From the NCBI GenBank assembly GCA_902810695.1, contig CADDYV010000017.1, forward strand, positions 1 to 58,146: 58,146 bases of DNA, written 5' to 3'. Of the stretch, positions 26,002-35,360 are shown piece by piece. Numbering within the stretch: position 1 is the stretch's first letter; each line of letters opens with the position of its first letter. The translations under genes and the position numbers were made by a program. The DNA is from Actinomycetota bacterium. GTDB taxonomy: Bacteria > Actinomycetota > Rubrobacteria > Rubrobacterales > Rubrobacteraceae. The notes under the pieces were generated by a model. That model was not told where the DNA came from. It ran no database searches and was given only the letters and a program-made list of their open reading frames with translations.

Positions 26002-28326
26002 GTGGAAGAGAGGATAAATTCCGGCTCCGCCTACCGGCACGTGCTCTGGGTTGTGCTCGCGCTCGCGCTGGGGTTGCTCCTGATCCCGGCTGCAGGACCG
26101 GCCCGTGCTGCCGCCAGGACTTACATGAATCCGGTCTCGAAAGGCGTCGTGGACACCTTTGCGGACCCAACCATCATCCGGGCTAACGACGGCTACTGGT
26201 ACGCCTACGGCACAACCGACGCCGTTTTGGAGAGCAAGGGGGATAACTCTCTCCATTACATCCCCATGCTGCGCTCTAAGGACATGGTGCACTGGAAGTA
26301 CGTGGGCGATGCCTTCAAGAAGAGCGACCTTCCCGGCTGGTTCCCGCACAAGGGAACCTACCTCTGGGCCCCCGACATCCGCTACCTGAACGGCAAATAC
26401 TACCTGTACTACTCCGTCGCGCACCCCGGTTCCAAGGATTTTACTGGCCCGGACAGCCTGTTTACCGTCGGGGTTGCGACCGCTCCCACCCCAACGGGAC
26501 CGTGGAAGGACTCCGGCGGGGCGGTCATCCCGAAGAACGCTTGCGACTCGGTGACGAACATAGACCCCGCCGAGTTTACCGACCACGACGGCACCCACTA
26601 CCTCTACTGGGGCAGCTTCCGCCACACCTGCGCGGCCAAACTCACCCCCAACGCGAAGCGCGTGACCGGTAGGATCACCACCGTCTCCAGCGGGCCGGTC
26701 GAAGGAACCTACACCGTCCGGCACGGTTCCTACTACTACCTGTTCCGCTCGGAGAGCTCCTGCTGCAACGGGGCGTACAGCGGCTACGAAGTCAAGGTCG
26801 GGCGCTCGAAGAATCCCCTGGGACCGTTTGTGGACCGCGAGGGCGTACCCCTGACGGCCTCGAAGACGAAGGGCAGCTACGTGCTGGCGGCCAACGGCAA
26901 CAAGTGGGTCGGTCCCGGACACAACGCCGTCGCCACCGATCTATCCGGGCAGGATTGGTTCGTCTACCACGCGCTCGACAGAAGGAATCCGTACCTCAAC
27001 AACGGCGCGCCCCGGCGACCCCTGATGATAGACCGGCTGGATTGGATCCGCGGCTGGCCGACGGTGCGCGCTGGCAGGTGGGCCTCCGAGGATAGAGAAA
27101 GGGCTCCCGTTACATCCTGGACGGTTGGAAACGACTTCAACGGCAAAAACCCGCTCGCTGGATGGAGGCGGGAAGGAGCCGCCCGCGGCGGCTGGAAGAT
27201 CGCGCACGAGAGAGACGCCGGGGGCTACGTACACCAGAAATCCCCGGCGCACAAAGAGTCTTACCTCGTTAGCAAAAGATATGGACCCGCAAACTTGCGT
27301 GCCGAGGCCAATCTCAGGCTGCCTTCCGGCTCCAGAGGCGCAGTAGGTCTGGTGGCAGATTACCGGAGCCCGAAAGATCACGTTACAGCCTGGCTCGATA
27401 AAAAGAGCAAGTCGCTGGTGGTTGAGGCGAGAAGCGTGCGGAAAGAAGCGCCGCTCCCCCAGGACTTCCGCTTTCACGCCTGGCACAACGTGGCCGTCGA
27501 GATCCGGGGTAGAGAGATGACCGCGGAGGTAACCGATGCCCGGCTCAATGACCCGCTGGCTTCGGCGAAGATCACGCTTCCCAAAGGGACGGGCGGACGC
27601 GGGGCGGTCGGCGTCGTTTCGCGTGATGCGCGGGCCAGCGCGGACAATGTCGGTGCGGCCCCGCTCTATACTCCGGTAAAGAAAGCCGCACCGCTGCCGA
27701 AGCCAGGAACGTTGGACCCTGCCTACAGCGACGAGTTCAACGGCGGCGGCGATCCCGCGGCCAGTGATCCCGCGTGGTCCTGGATCCGACCGACCAGCCC
27801 GCCAGCGGCTACGGAGAACGGTGGCTTCTTGCGCTTCCCGACCCAGGACGCCGAGTTGTATAAGGGAGACAACACCGCCTCGGTGCTACTGCGCGAGGCC
27901 CCGAAGGGTAGCTATACGGTGGAGACCAAGCTGACCTTCAACGGAAGCCGGGCTTCTCAGCAGGCCGGTTTGATCGCCTACGACGGGGATAACAGTTACG
28001 TCAAGCTGGTCCACGCCGCCGCGGACGGCAGCCTCGGCGAGACCCAACAGACCGAGTTCGCCAAAGAAGGGGCTCCGGACGACAACTACGGTAACTCGTT
28101 TATCGGGCCACCGGCGAGGACGATGTGGCTCAGGCTGTACCATCGCGTGGACCAGCAAAACGGCGAGCATGAGTTCAGAGCTGCCACCAGCCGGGACGGG
28201 AGGCACTGGGTCTGGGGCGGGGTGTGGACCATGCCCGCCGGGAAGAACCCGCGCATCGGCCTGATCTCGATGAACAAATCCGGGGCGGTAGCCAGGTTCG
28301 ACTACCTGCGTACCTACCACCAGTGA
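26002..28326 (+). CDS. Secreted GH43 glycosidase with two C-terminal lectin-like modules
   Basis: A 774-residue extracellular enzyme, probably an arabinanase or arabinofuranosidase. Residues 1-37 are a signal peptide ending AARA. The five-bladed GH43 propeller spans about 40-370, with the catalytic base D55 (FADPTI), pKa modulator D188 (NIDPAEF), acid E234 (VEGTY) and the GPGHN block. Residues 380-560 form a LamG/3-keto-disaccharide-hydrolase-like beta sandwich (DFNGKNPLAGW), and 575-774 a second concanavalin-like module (YSDEFNGGGDPAASDPAWSWIR) like the GH43 C2/DUF1349 domain. It would trim arabinan outside the cell for the transporter encoded upstream. GTG 26002 has GGGAGGGG just upstream. 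Confidence 0.9.
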   Translation: MEERINSGSAYRHVLWVVLALALGLLLIPAAGPARAAARTYMNPVSKGVVDTFADPTIIRANDGYWYAYGTTDAVLESKGDNSLHYIPMLRSKDMVHWKYVGDAFKKSDLPGWFPHKGTYLWAPDIRYLNGKYYLYYSVAHPGSKDFTGPDSLFTVGVATAPTPTGPWKDSGGAVIPKNACDSVTNIDPAEFTDHDGTHYLYWGSFRHTCAAKLTPNAKRVTGRITTVSSGPVEGTYTVRHGSYYYLFRSESSCCNGAYSGYEVKVGRSKNPLGPFVDREGVPLTASKTKGSYVLAANGNKWVGPGHNAVATDLSGQDWFVYHALDRRNPYLNNGAPRRPLMIDRLDWIRGWPTVRAGRWASEDRERAPVTSWTVGNDFNGKNPLAGWRREGAARGGWKIAHERDAGGYVHQKSPAHKESYLVSKRYGPANLRAEANLRLPSGSRGAVGLVADYRSPKDHVTAWLDKKSKSLVVEARSVRKEAPLPQDFRFHAWHNVAVEIRGREMTAEVTDARLNDPLASAKITLPKGTGGRGAVGVVSRDARASADNVGAAPLYTPVKKAAPLPKPGTLDPAYSDEFNGGGDPAASDPAWSWIRPTSPPAATENGGFLRFPTQDAELYKGDNTASVLLREAPKGSYTVETKLTFNGSRASQQAGLIAYDGDNSYVKLVHAAADGSLGETQQTEFAKEGAPDDNYGNSFIGPPARTMWLRLYHRVDQQNGEHEFRAATSRDGRHWVWGGVWTMPAGKNPRIGLISMNKSGAVARFDYLRTYHQ

Positions 28327-28350
28327 CATGATGAGTGGGGAATAGATCTG

Positions 28351-29358
28351 TTGGCCGACGTGTCCTTGCGTGATGTGGCCTCGCGGGCGGGGGTGAGCTT
28401 CCAGACCGTGAGCAAGGTGCTGGGCGGTAAGGGAACCGTCGCCCCGGAGACCGAGGAGCGCATCCTCAAAGCTGCCAAGGAGCTGGGCTACGTACCCAAC
28501 GCGCTGGCGCGCAGCCTGGTAACCCAGAAGACCCGCACCATAGGGCTCGTAGCCTCCGACCTGAGCGACACCGTACTCGCCCAGTTTGTGGTGGGGGCCG
28601 AGCGTGAAGCCCGGCGTCAGGGGCACAGCACGCTCATAGGAAGCGTGGGAAGAGATGACGCGGACATCGAGCGTTGCCTGCGTCTTCTGCTGGAGCGTCG
28701 CGTGGACGGTATTCTGACTGCGGCCCCCCGGCTGGAAAACAATCCGTGGGTGGGCGAGATGCTGCGTGGCTCGGTGCCTACGGTCAGCATCCACCATATC
28801 TCCGGTGGCGGTATCTCGCTGGTGGGCTCGGACCACACCAGAACAGGCTACCTTGCGACCCGGCATCTGCTGGATCTGGGACACCGTCGCATCGCAACCA
28901 TCAAGGGAACCGAACACCGGCAGGTAACATTGAGCAGGCACAAGGGCTACAGGCAAGCTCTCAAAGAAGCGGGCGTACCCTACGACGAGGTTCTGGTGGA
29001 GGCGGGAGACTGGGAAGCGGAAGGAGGGTATCTGGGGACCAGGCGGCTGCTGGATCGTGCGCACGACATCACGGCCATATTCGCCCAGAGCGACACGATG
29101 GCCCTGGGCGCGTTGCACGCGCTCTACGATCTGGGTCTTCGCGTACCCGAGGATTGCGCGGTGGTGGGCTGCGACGATATCCCGATGGCTGCGCACACCA
29201 TCCCGCCACTGACCACGGTGCACATTCCTTTTTACGAGACGGGCGAGACTGCCGCGAAGCTGTTGATCGAAACCATCGCCGGAAAGGTGGATGGGATGCG
29301 GCGCGAGCTGTTGCCGGTACACTTGGTGCCCCGCGCTTCGAGCGGGAGCACGAGTTAG
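28351..29358 (+). CDS. LacI-family transcriptional regulator
   Basis: A 335-residue repressor. The helix-turn-helix and hinge occupy residues 3-58 (SLRDVASRAGVSFQTVSKVL, then LGYVPNALARSL), followed by the two-lobed ligand domain (VASDLSD, HTRTGYLATRHLL, AIFAQSDTMALGAL, VGCDDIPMA). It lies within the arabinan operon between the GH43 and GH51 genes and most likely responds to arabinose or an arabino-oligosaccharide. The palindrome at 22714-22727 before the operon is its candidate operator, making the operon autoregulated. The start is the TTG at 28351; no strong ribosome-binding site is visible. Confidence 0.93.
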   Translation: MADVSLRDVASRAGVSFQTVSKVLGGKGTVAPETEERILKAAKELGYVPNALARSLVTQKTRTIGLVASDLSDTVLAQFVVGAEREARRQGHSTLIGSVGRDDADIERCLRLLLERRVDGILTAAPRLENNPWVGEMLRGSVPTVSIHHISGGGISLVGSDHTRTGYLATRHLLDLGHRRIATIKGTEHRQVTLSRHKGYRQALKEAGVPYDEVLVEAGDWEAEGGYLGTRRLLDRAHDITAIFAQSDTMALGALHALYDLGLRVPEDCAVVGCDDIPMAAHTIPPLTTVHIPFYETGETAAKLLIETIAGKVDGMRRELLPVHLVPRASSGSTS

Positions 29359-29391
29359 AAAAAACCTTCTTCCTGAAAGGAGATTCGTAGC

Positions 29392-30870
29392 TTGGCGAAG
29401 ATCAAGGTAGACCTCGACCGCAGGATAGGAGAGTTGGACCGCAGGGTGTTCGGCGGCTTCATCGAGCACCTGGGCCGCTGTATCTACGGCGGCATCTTCG
29501 ACGAAGGCTCGCCTCTGAGCGACGAGCGCGGCTACCGCGAGGATGTGCTGGAGGCGCTCAGGCCCCTGCGGATGCCCATCCTGCGCTGGCCGGGGGGAAA
29601 CTTCGTCTCCGGCTACCACTGGACCGATGGGATCGGCCCCCGCGAGAAGCGTCCCCGGAGGATGGAGCTCGCCTGGCACGCCGAGGAGTCGAACCGCTTC
29701 GGCACCGACGAGTTCATGGAGTACTGCCGCCTGCTGGGAACCGAACCCTACCTCTGCGTGAACATGGGCACCGGGACGATGGACGAGGCCGCAGCGTGGG
29801 TCGAGTACTGCAACGGCACAGGAGACACCTACTGGGCGAACCTGCGGCGCGCGTACGGGCACGAGGGGCCCTACAGCGTCAAATACTGGGGGCTCGGCAA
29901 CGAGATGTACGGCCCGTGGCAGATCGGGGCTCTCTCGGCTGAAGATTACGTGAAGAAGGCCAGAGAATTTGCCAAAGTGATGAAGTGGACCGACCCGGAG
30001 ATAGAGCTCGTAGGCTGCGGGCTCAACGGCTGGAGCGAGTGGGATCGCGTCGTGATCGAAGGTCTCGCCCCGTTCGTTGATTACCACAGCGTCCACCTCT
30101 ACACGGGCAGCGACGATCACTGGTCGAACGTGCTCGCCCCGCACCAGGCGGAGCGGGCCCTCAAAACCAGCCAGACGCTGATAGACCGCGCCCGCTACGA
30201 GCAGGGCATCGAACACCCCATCCACATCGCCTACGACGAGTGGAACGTGTGGTTCCGTGAGAGGAGCGAGGAAGGGGTGCTGGAGGAACGTTACAACCTC
30301 TCCGATGCCCTGGCCGTGGCGACCTATCTCAACATCTTCGCCAGATACTGCAACACGGTCAGGATCGCCAACCTCGCCCAGATGGTCAACGTGATAGCCC
30401 CCATCTTCACGAGCAAAGACGGGCTGTTCCTGCAAACCATTTACCACCCTTTAAGGCTCTACGCCGAAAACCTGCGGGAAGTCGTCCTGGACGCCCACGT
30501 GGACTGCGAGACCCACGACCTCGAAGGGGAAACTTCGCCGTGGCCGCACCGGGTTGCGGACCTCGGCCCGTTCGACGTGCTGGATGTCGCGGCCACCTGC
30601 GATGCGGCGGGGACCGAAATCGTCCTGGCCGTCGTCAACCGCGACCCCGAAAACGGCGTGAGCGCCACCGTGCAGCTCGCCGACGCAGGCTTTGGCGGCC
30701 ATGCTACCTCCTACGAGGTTGTCGGCGAGAGCCCGAAGGCCACGAACTCCTTCAAAGACCAGGAGGTAGGGGTGAGCGAGCGCGGGTTCGAGGCAAGCGG
30801 CAAGAGCTTCGAGTACACCTTCCCGGCGTGCTCGGTTACGGTGTTGCGGGTGCCTGTGATTCAGCCCTGA
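29392..30870 (+). CDS. abfA: Alpha-L-arabinofuranosidase, GH51
   Basis: A 492-residue intracellular glycosidase that releases terminal arabinofuranose from imported arabino-oligosaccharides. The (beta/alpha)8 barrel carries the acid/base E171 in GLGNEMYG and the nucleophile E283 in YDEWNVW, both of family GH51. The N-terminal GGFIEHLGRCIYGGIFDEGS and LRWPGGNFVSGYHW blocks are characteristic, and the C-terminus is a beta-sandwich. No signal peptide is present. AAAGGAG stands nine bases before the TTG. It ends the operon, overlapping the convergent acyl-CoA dehydrogenase gene by 10 bases. Confidence 0.95.
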   Translation: MAKIKVDLDRRIGELDRRVFGGFIEHLGRCIYGGIFDEGSPLSDERGYREDVLEALRPLRMPILRWPGGNFVSGYHWTDGIGPREKRPRRMELAWHAEESNRFGTDEFMEYCRLLGTEPYLCVNMGTGTMDEAAAWVEYCNGTGDTYWANLRRAYGHEGPYSVKYWGLGNEMYGPWQIGALSAEDYVKKAREFAKVMKWTDPEIELVGCGLNGWSEWDRVVIEGLAPFVDYHSVHLYTGSDDHWSNVLAPHQAERALKTSQTLIDRARYEQGIEHPIHIAYDEWNVWFRERSEEGVLEERYNLSDALAVATYLNIFARYCNTVRIANLAQMVNVIAPIFTSKDGLFLQTIYHPLRLYAENLREVVLDAHVDCETHDLEGETSPWPHRVADLGPFDVLDVAATCDAAGTEIVLAVVNRDPENGVSATVQLADAGFGGHATSYEVVGESPKATNSFKDQEVGVSERGFEASGKSFEYTFPACSVTVLRVPVIQP

Positions 30871-32102
30871 CCCTGCTCCTCGGCACGACGGACGCCCCCG
30901 TCAGGGCGGGAAGAGAATGCCTTGTGGCCGGTTATGGCCTGGCCGACGATGAGGGTGTTTATGTCGTTGGTTCCCTCGTAGGAGTAGACGCCCTCCAGGT
31001 CGGCCATGTGCTCCATCACCCGGTAGTCGAGCAGGATGCCGTTTCCACCGAGGAGATCCCGGGCCGAGGCCGCTATCTCGCGCGCCCTGGCGACGTTGTT
31101 CATCTTGAACATGGAGACCTGGGCGGGGTTTAGCTCTCCATCCTGCTTGAGGCGGCCCATGTGGACGGCGAGAAGCTGCATCTGTGAGATCTTGGTAACC
31201 ATGGCGACGAGCTTCTGCTGGGTCAGTTGAAGAGAGGCCAGCGGCTGGCCGAACTGCTCACGCTCTCCGGCGTAGGCGAGGGCCGTCTCGTAGCAGTCGA
31301 GGGCCTGGCCCAGGGCGTCCCAGGCGACCCCGTAGCGCGAGTGCGTCAGGATGGAGAGCGTAGAGCCGAGCCCCTTCGCTTCCGGCAGGCGATTTTCTTC
31401 CGGGATGCGGCAGTCTTCGAGCTTTATGTGGGTCTGCCAGACGGCCCGCTGGGAGCCCTTGCGCGGGATGATTTCGGCGGAAAATCCTGGGTTATCGCCC
31501 TCGACCAGGAAACCGCCGATACTGCCGTCCTCTGTTCTGGTCCAGATCACGGCCACATCCGAGAATGAGGCGTTGCCGATCCAGCGCTTCTCCCCGTTCA
31601 GGATGTAACCATCATCTGCTTTCTTGGCGGTTGTTTTCATCGAGCCCGGATCGCTTCCGGCTTCGGGTTCGGTCAGGCCGAAGCAGCCGATTTTCTCGCA
31701 GCGGGCCATCGCTGGGAGCCACTTTCGCTTCTGCTCCTCGGAGCCTAGCTGGTGGATCGCCGCCATCGCGAGCCCGCTCTGGACGTGCACGAAGGTAGCC
31801 AGGCTGCCCGAGCCGCGGGCTATCTCCTGTATCGCCAGCCCGTAGGCGACGTCGCCTATGCCGACGCACCCGTACTCTTTCTCGAATGTTCCGCCGAGTA
31901 TGCCGAGCTCGCCGAGTCCCGGCAGAAGCTCGAACGGGAACTGCGCCCGGTCCCAGTAGTCTGCGGCCCTGGGGATGACTTCCCGGTCTACCCAGGACCG
32001 GACCCGGTCCCGGATGTCCCGCTCCTCTTCGGAGAGGAGTCGGTTTATGTTGACGAAGTCGGTCTGGCGCGTGCCGCGCACCTTTTCCGGCAGGATAGCC
32101 AT
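30861..32102 (-). CDS. Acyl-CoA dehydrogenase, glutaryl-CoA-dehydrogenase-like
   Basis: A 413-residue FAD flavoenzyme. The acyl-CoA dehydrogenase blocks are visible: GCFGLTEPEAGSDPGSMKTTA (about 144-164), GEKRWIGNASFSDVAVIW, and the catalytic region YSYEGTNDINTLIVGQAITG near the C-terminus with the base Glu in YEGT. This last block and the HSRYGVAWDALGQA block are closest to glutaryl-CoA dehydrogenase, so the enzyme could be decarboxylating. It is divergent from the acyl carrier protein gene across a 131-base gap, so it may belong functionally to that cluster. It is not in an operon with the arabinan genes. Confidence 0.9.
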   Translation of the reverse strand: MAILPEKVRGTRQTDFVNINRLLSEEERDIRDRVRSWVDREVIPRAADYWDRAQFPFELLPGLGELGILGGTFEKEYGCVGIGDVAYGLAIQEIARGSGSLATFVHVQSGLAMAAIHQLGSEEQKRKWLPAMARCEKIGCFGLTEPEAGSDPGSMKTTAKKADDGYILNGEKRWIGNASFSDVAVIWTRTEDGSIGGFLVEGDNPGFSAEIIPRKGSQRAVWQTHIKLEDCRIPEENRLPEAKGLGSTLSILTHSRYGVAWDALGQALDCYETALAYAGEREQFGQPLASLQLTQQKLVAMVTKISQMQLLAVHMGRLKQDGELNPAQVSMFKMNNVARAREIAASARDLLGGNGILLDYRVMEHMADLEGVYSYEGTNDINTLIVGQAITGHKAFSSRPDGGVRRAEEQGQG

Positions 32103-32233
32103 GATCTCACCTTCCCCTGGTGCTTCTCTGAGAAGGAAGTTTACACATCACGGACCCTGTAGGGCTGTACCGGACGGGATTTCACCTTTAACATTACCGT
32201 GTGAGAGATCATTAGAAGAAGGAGGGATTAGAA

Positions 32234-32494
32234 GTGGCTCAAGAACGGGTGCCGGACCAGAAAGGAATCGAAGAGCGGGTGCGGGCTCTGGTCTCCCAGA
32301 ACCTCCAGGTCTCCGAAGACGAGGTGGGGCCGGACAGCAACTTCGTCTACGACCTGGGCGCGGATTCATTAGACCTGACGGAGCTTGCGGCTGCGCTAGA
32401 GGAGGAATTCGAGATCGAGATCCCCGAGGCAGAGTTCGCCCGGATAATGTCGGTGTCGCGGGTGGTCTCCTACGTAGAGTCGCAGGTCGGCTGA
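32234..32494 (+). CDS. Acyl carrier protein
   Basis: An 86-residue carrier. The phosphopantetheine attachment serine is S45 in LGADSLDLTEL, and the rest is the acidic helical bundle typical of fatty-acid ACP (ALEEEFEIEIPEAEFARI). The GTG start has GGAGG eight bases upstream. It heads a tight run with an acyl-activating ligase, acyl-CoA dehydrogenase, zinc dehydrogenase and FabL-type reductase, and a ketosynthase lies convergent at the end. It is therefore probably a dedicated carrier for that pathway and not the housekeeping ACP, but the sequence alone cannot exclude the latter. Confidence 0.93.
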   Translation: MAQERVPDQKGIEERVRALVSQNLQVSEDEVGPDSNFVYDLGADSLDLTELAAALEEEFEIEIPEAEFARIMSVSRVVSYVESQVG

Positions 32495-32525
32495 GGCTGG
32501 CGCCGGCAGAGAAAGGAGGAGTGTG

Positions 32526-34178
32526 ATGGTAGAGCCGTTTCCGGGGATGGCGCTCACCGAAGAGAGGATCCAGCACTACCTGAGCGAAGGCTACTGGACC
32601 GATGAGACCTTCGTAGGTGCGATGGAGCGCAACGTGCGCGAGCGGGCGGATCTAACACACCGCGACGAGTACCGCACCATGACCTACCGCCAGCTCTGGG
32701 AGGAGTCCGGGGCGGTGGCCGCTGCCCTGCTGGATCTCGGCTTGAAAAAGGGGGATAAGGTTGCGCTCCAGCTTCCGACTGCCCTCGATTATGTGGTCGC
32801 CCTGCTCGGGGCGGTGCGCATCGGGGTGGTAGCCGTGCTTTTGCAGGTGGATCTCGGTCGCGATGCTGTCGCCAAGAGCATCGAGAGGTCGGAAGCCTCG
32901 GCCATTATCGTCGCGGAGAACTACCGCGGGGAACCTCTGGCCGAGAGTGCGCTCTCCATCCGCGACGAATCGCCGGGCCTGCGCGAGATCATCGTCCAGG
33001 GCGGAGATCCCTCTGGCTATCCCGATGATGTTATGTCCTTCGGAGAGATACGCTCCTCCGGGCGAGGACTGTCAGAGGCTGAGGCCGCGGCGAACCGCCC
33101 GGAGTCACTCGACCCGTTCGTCATGGCGTTTACTTCCGGGACCACCGGGACTCCCAAGGAGGTTCTGCACCTGCACGCCAACTACGTCTACGGAGACAGG
33201 TCTTACGCCAAACTCTACGGGCACAAGCCCGGCGAGGCGACGCTGTGTTTGGCGCCCATCAGCCACCAGACCGGGATGCTCGTCGGGGTGTGGCTGCCCA
33301 TATACACGGGCGGACGCATGCTCCTCATGGAACACTTCGCCGTCTCGCGCGTCTTGAGGTGGATGGAGGAGGAGAAACCCACGTACCTGGTTGGCGCGCC
33401 GCCGCACGTGATCCACGTCGCCAACTCCCCGAAGCTGAAAGAGATAGACACGACCAACGCCCGCCTCTTCATCTACGCGGGCGGTCCGGTGCCCAGCCCG
33501 GTTCTGAGGCGGCTGCAGGAGGACTCTGGCATCACCGTGAGCTGCATGTTCGGCTGGACAGAGGGATTGGGAATGTCCATCACACTCCCCGACGATCCGA
33601 TAGAGGCGATCAGCCAGACCATCGGACGCCCGCTGCCGGGGATGGAGGTCGTGCTGGTGGACGATCACGGCAATCCGGTCCCTACCGGCGAGGCGGGAGA
33701 GATGCTTTCGCGCGGCCCGAGCTTCTGCGCCGGGTACTACAACAACCCCGAAGCCGCCGCAGAGCGCTGGGACGAGGAAGGGTGGTTCCACTCCGGGGAT
33801 CTGCTCCGCAAAGACGAGGAGGGACGGTACACCTTCATGGGCCGCGCGGACGACATAATCAACCGCGGCGGGACCAAGATAGACCCCAAGCAGATCGAGG
33901 ACGTTTGCAGCGAGCACGAGGCCATAGACCAGATAGCGATCGTGGGGGCCCCAGACCCCACCCTGGGCCAGCGCACCGTCGCCTGCGTCATCCTGGCCGA
34001 AGGCGCGAAAGAGTTCTCCCTGGAGGAGCTGCACATGTTTCTGGGCGAGAGAAATTTCGCCCGCTTCCAATTCCCCGACCAGCTCGTTTTCCTCGAAGAG
34101 TTCCCGACGACCCACTCGGGCAAGACCAAGCGCAAAGACCTGCGGAACATGCCCCTCATAGCCGAGGCGGCAAAATAG
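32526..34178 (+). CDS. Acyl-activating AMP ligase (acyl-CoA/acyl-ACP synthetase)
   Basis: A 550-residue ANL-superfamily ligase that adenylates a carboxylic acid and passes it to CoA or a carrier thiol. Motifs present are the P-loop FTSGTTGTPKE (about 196-206), GWTEGLG, HSGDLL, GRADDIINRGGTKI and the C-terminal lysine in THSGKTKRKDL. It resembles cyclohexanecarboxylate-CoA or dihydroxybenzoate-AMP ligases. Its gene follows the ACP gene by 31 bases, so loading that ACP is a possibility. ATG 32526 has AAAGGAGG six bases upstream; GTG 32523 is too close. The next gene starts right after its stop. Confidence 0.9.
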   Translation: MVEPFPGMALTEERIQHYLSEGYWTDETFVGAMERNVRERADLTHRDEYRTMTYRQLWEESGAVAAALLDLGLKKGDKVALQLPTALDYVVALLGAVRIGVVAVLLQVDLGRDAVAKSIERSEASAIIVAENYRGEPLAESALSIRDESPGLREIIVQGGDPSGYPDDVMSFGEIRSSGRGLSEAEAAANRPESLDPFVMAFTSGTTGTPKEVLHLHANYVYGDRSYAKLYGHKPGEATLCLAPISHQTGMLVGVWLPIYTGGRMLLMEHFAVSRVLRWMEEEKPTYLVGAPPHVIHVANSPKLKEIDTTNARLFIYAGGPVPSPVLRRLQEDSGITVSCMFGWTEGLGMSITLPDDPIEAISQTIGRPLPGMEVVLVDDHGNPVPTGEAGEMLSRGPSFCAGYYNNPEAAAERWDEEGWFHSGDLLRKDEEGRYTFMGRADDIINRGGTKIDPKQIEDVCSEHEAIDQIAIVGAPDPTLGQRTVACVILAEGAKEFSLEELHMFLGERNFARFQFPDQLVFLEEFPTTHSGKTKRKDLRNMPLIAEAAK

Positions 34179-35360
34179 ATGAATCGGGCGCAGACCACAG
34201 AAGACCTCGCCCGACGGGCGGAGGAGATCCGGAATCGGGCGATCGAGTTCCGGCTAGAAGAGGCGAAGGAGTGGGGAGAGGAGATCGAGCGTAGAGGCGA
34301 TATCCCCGATGGACTCCAGCCGCGGTTGAAGGAGCTGGGTTTTCTGGGACTCACCCAGCCGCAATGGGCCGGCGGAGAAGGTCTGCCCCTGAAGCTGTAC
34401 TTCCCGATTCTCGAAGAAATCTCCCGCTGTCACGGTTCGATCCGCATGATGTGCCACGCTTTCAACAGCATCTGGCGGACCATCGGGCGGGGAAGGGAGG
34501 AGCAGCAGCGGGAGTGGCTTCCAGCCATAGCCCGCGGGGAGAAGCTCGTCGCCTTCGCCCTGACCGAGCCCGAAGCCGGAACCGGCATAGACCTCAAGAC
34601 CACCGCGACTAAGGAGAACGGGCGCTTCGTGCTCCGGGGCAGGAAGCACCTCATCACCTTCGCCAACCGGGCCGACGTCTTCGCCGTGATCGCCAAGACC
34701 GACTCAGAACTGGGGCGGTACGGCCTTACGGCCTTCCTGGTTCCCAAGGGACAGCCGGGGATGGAGATAGAAGAGATGCCGGAGATGATGGGCGACCGGG
34801 GCTGCGACCACGCTGTGATCACCTTCGATGAGTGCGCCGTCCCGGAGAATGCGGTGCTCGGAGAGGTCGGCCAGGGATTCGACGTCGCCGTGCGCGGCTT
34901 CCTCGACCAGAGCCGGGCCTGCATCGCCCAGAGCGCCGTCGGCATAGCCCAGGAATCGCTCGAAAGAGCGGTCTCCCACGCTCGCAGGCGCAAGACCTTC
35001 GGAAAGCCCATCGCGAGCCGCCAGGCGGTGCAGATGCGGCTGGCGGAGATGGACATCTCCGTGCAGGCAGGTCGGCTCCTGTGCCTGGATGCCGCGGAGA
35101 AGTTCGACTCCGGGGAAGATGTCGCCAGAGAAGCCGCGCGCGCCAAAGCGTACGCGATCCAAATGGTAGGAGAGGTAACCGACGGGGCGCTCTCGATCTT
35201 CGGCGGAGTAGGCTATATCTCCGGCAGCCCCGTGGAGAGGCTCTACCGCGACGCCCGCTCGCTCTGGTTCGAGGAGGGCACGGCGGAGATGCAGAAAATG
35301 ACCATCGCCGAACGCCTGCTCGCCGAGGCGCGCCGTCGCGAGAGGCAGAATCTGCGGTGA
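34179..35360 (+). CDS. Acyl-CoA dehydrogenase
   Basis: A 393-residue FAD dehydrogenase introducing an alpha-beta double bond into an acyl-CoA or acyl-ACP. Visible blocks are VAFALTEPEAGTGIDLKTTA (about 124-143), GRKHLITFANRADVFAVI, HARRRKTFGKPIASRQAVQ, FGGVGYISGSPVERLYRDAR and the catalytic base Glu in WFEEGTAEMQKM. The ATG directly abuts the stop of the ligase gene and its own stop overlaps the start of the next gene by 3 bases, so the three are coupled. In this setting the likely substrate is the acyl group activated by the ligase; a cyclic acid is possible. Confidence 0.93.
   Translation: MNRAQTTEDLARRAEEIRNRAIEFRLEEAKEWGEEIERRGDIPDGLQPRLKELGFLGLTQPQWAGGEGLPLKLYFPILEEISRCHGSIRMMCHAFNSIWRTIGRGREEQQREWLPAIARGEKLVAFALTEPEAGTGIDLKTTATKENGRFVLRGRKHLITFANRADVFAVIAKTDSELGRYGLTAFLVPKGQPGMEIEEMPEMMGDRGCDHAVITFDECAVPENAVLGEVGQGFDVAVRGFLDQSRACIAQSAVGIAQESLERAVSHARRRKTFGKPIASRQAVQMRLAEMDISVQAGRLLCLDAAEKFDSGEDVAREAARAKAYAIQMVGEVTDGALSIFGGVGYISGSPVERLYRDARSLWFEEGTAEMQKMTIAERLLAEARRRERQNLR

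Noticed and set aside
27886-30447. An 853-codon ORF on the minus strand across GH43, lacI and abfA
   Set aside because: It runs antisense to three genes with complete catalytic or DNA-binding motifs. Its translation has no recognisable domain and is the usual open antisense frame of GC-rich coding DNA.
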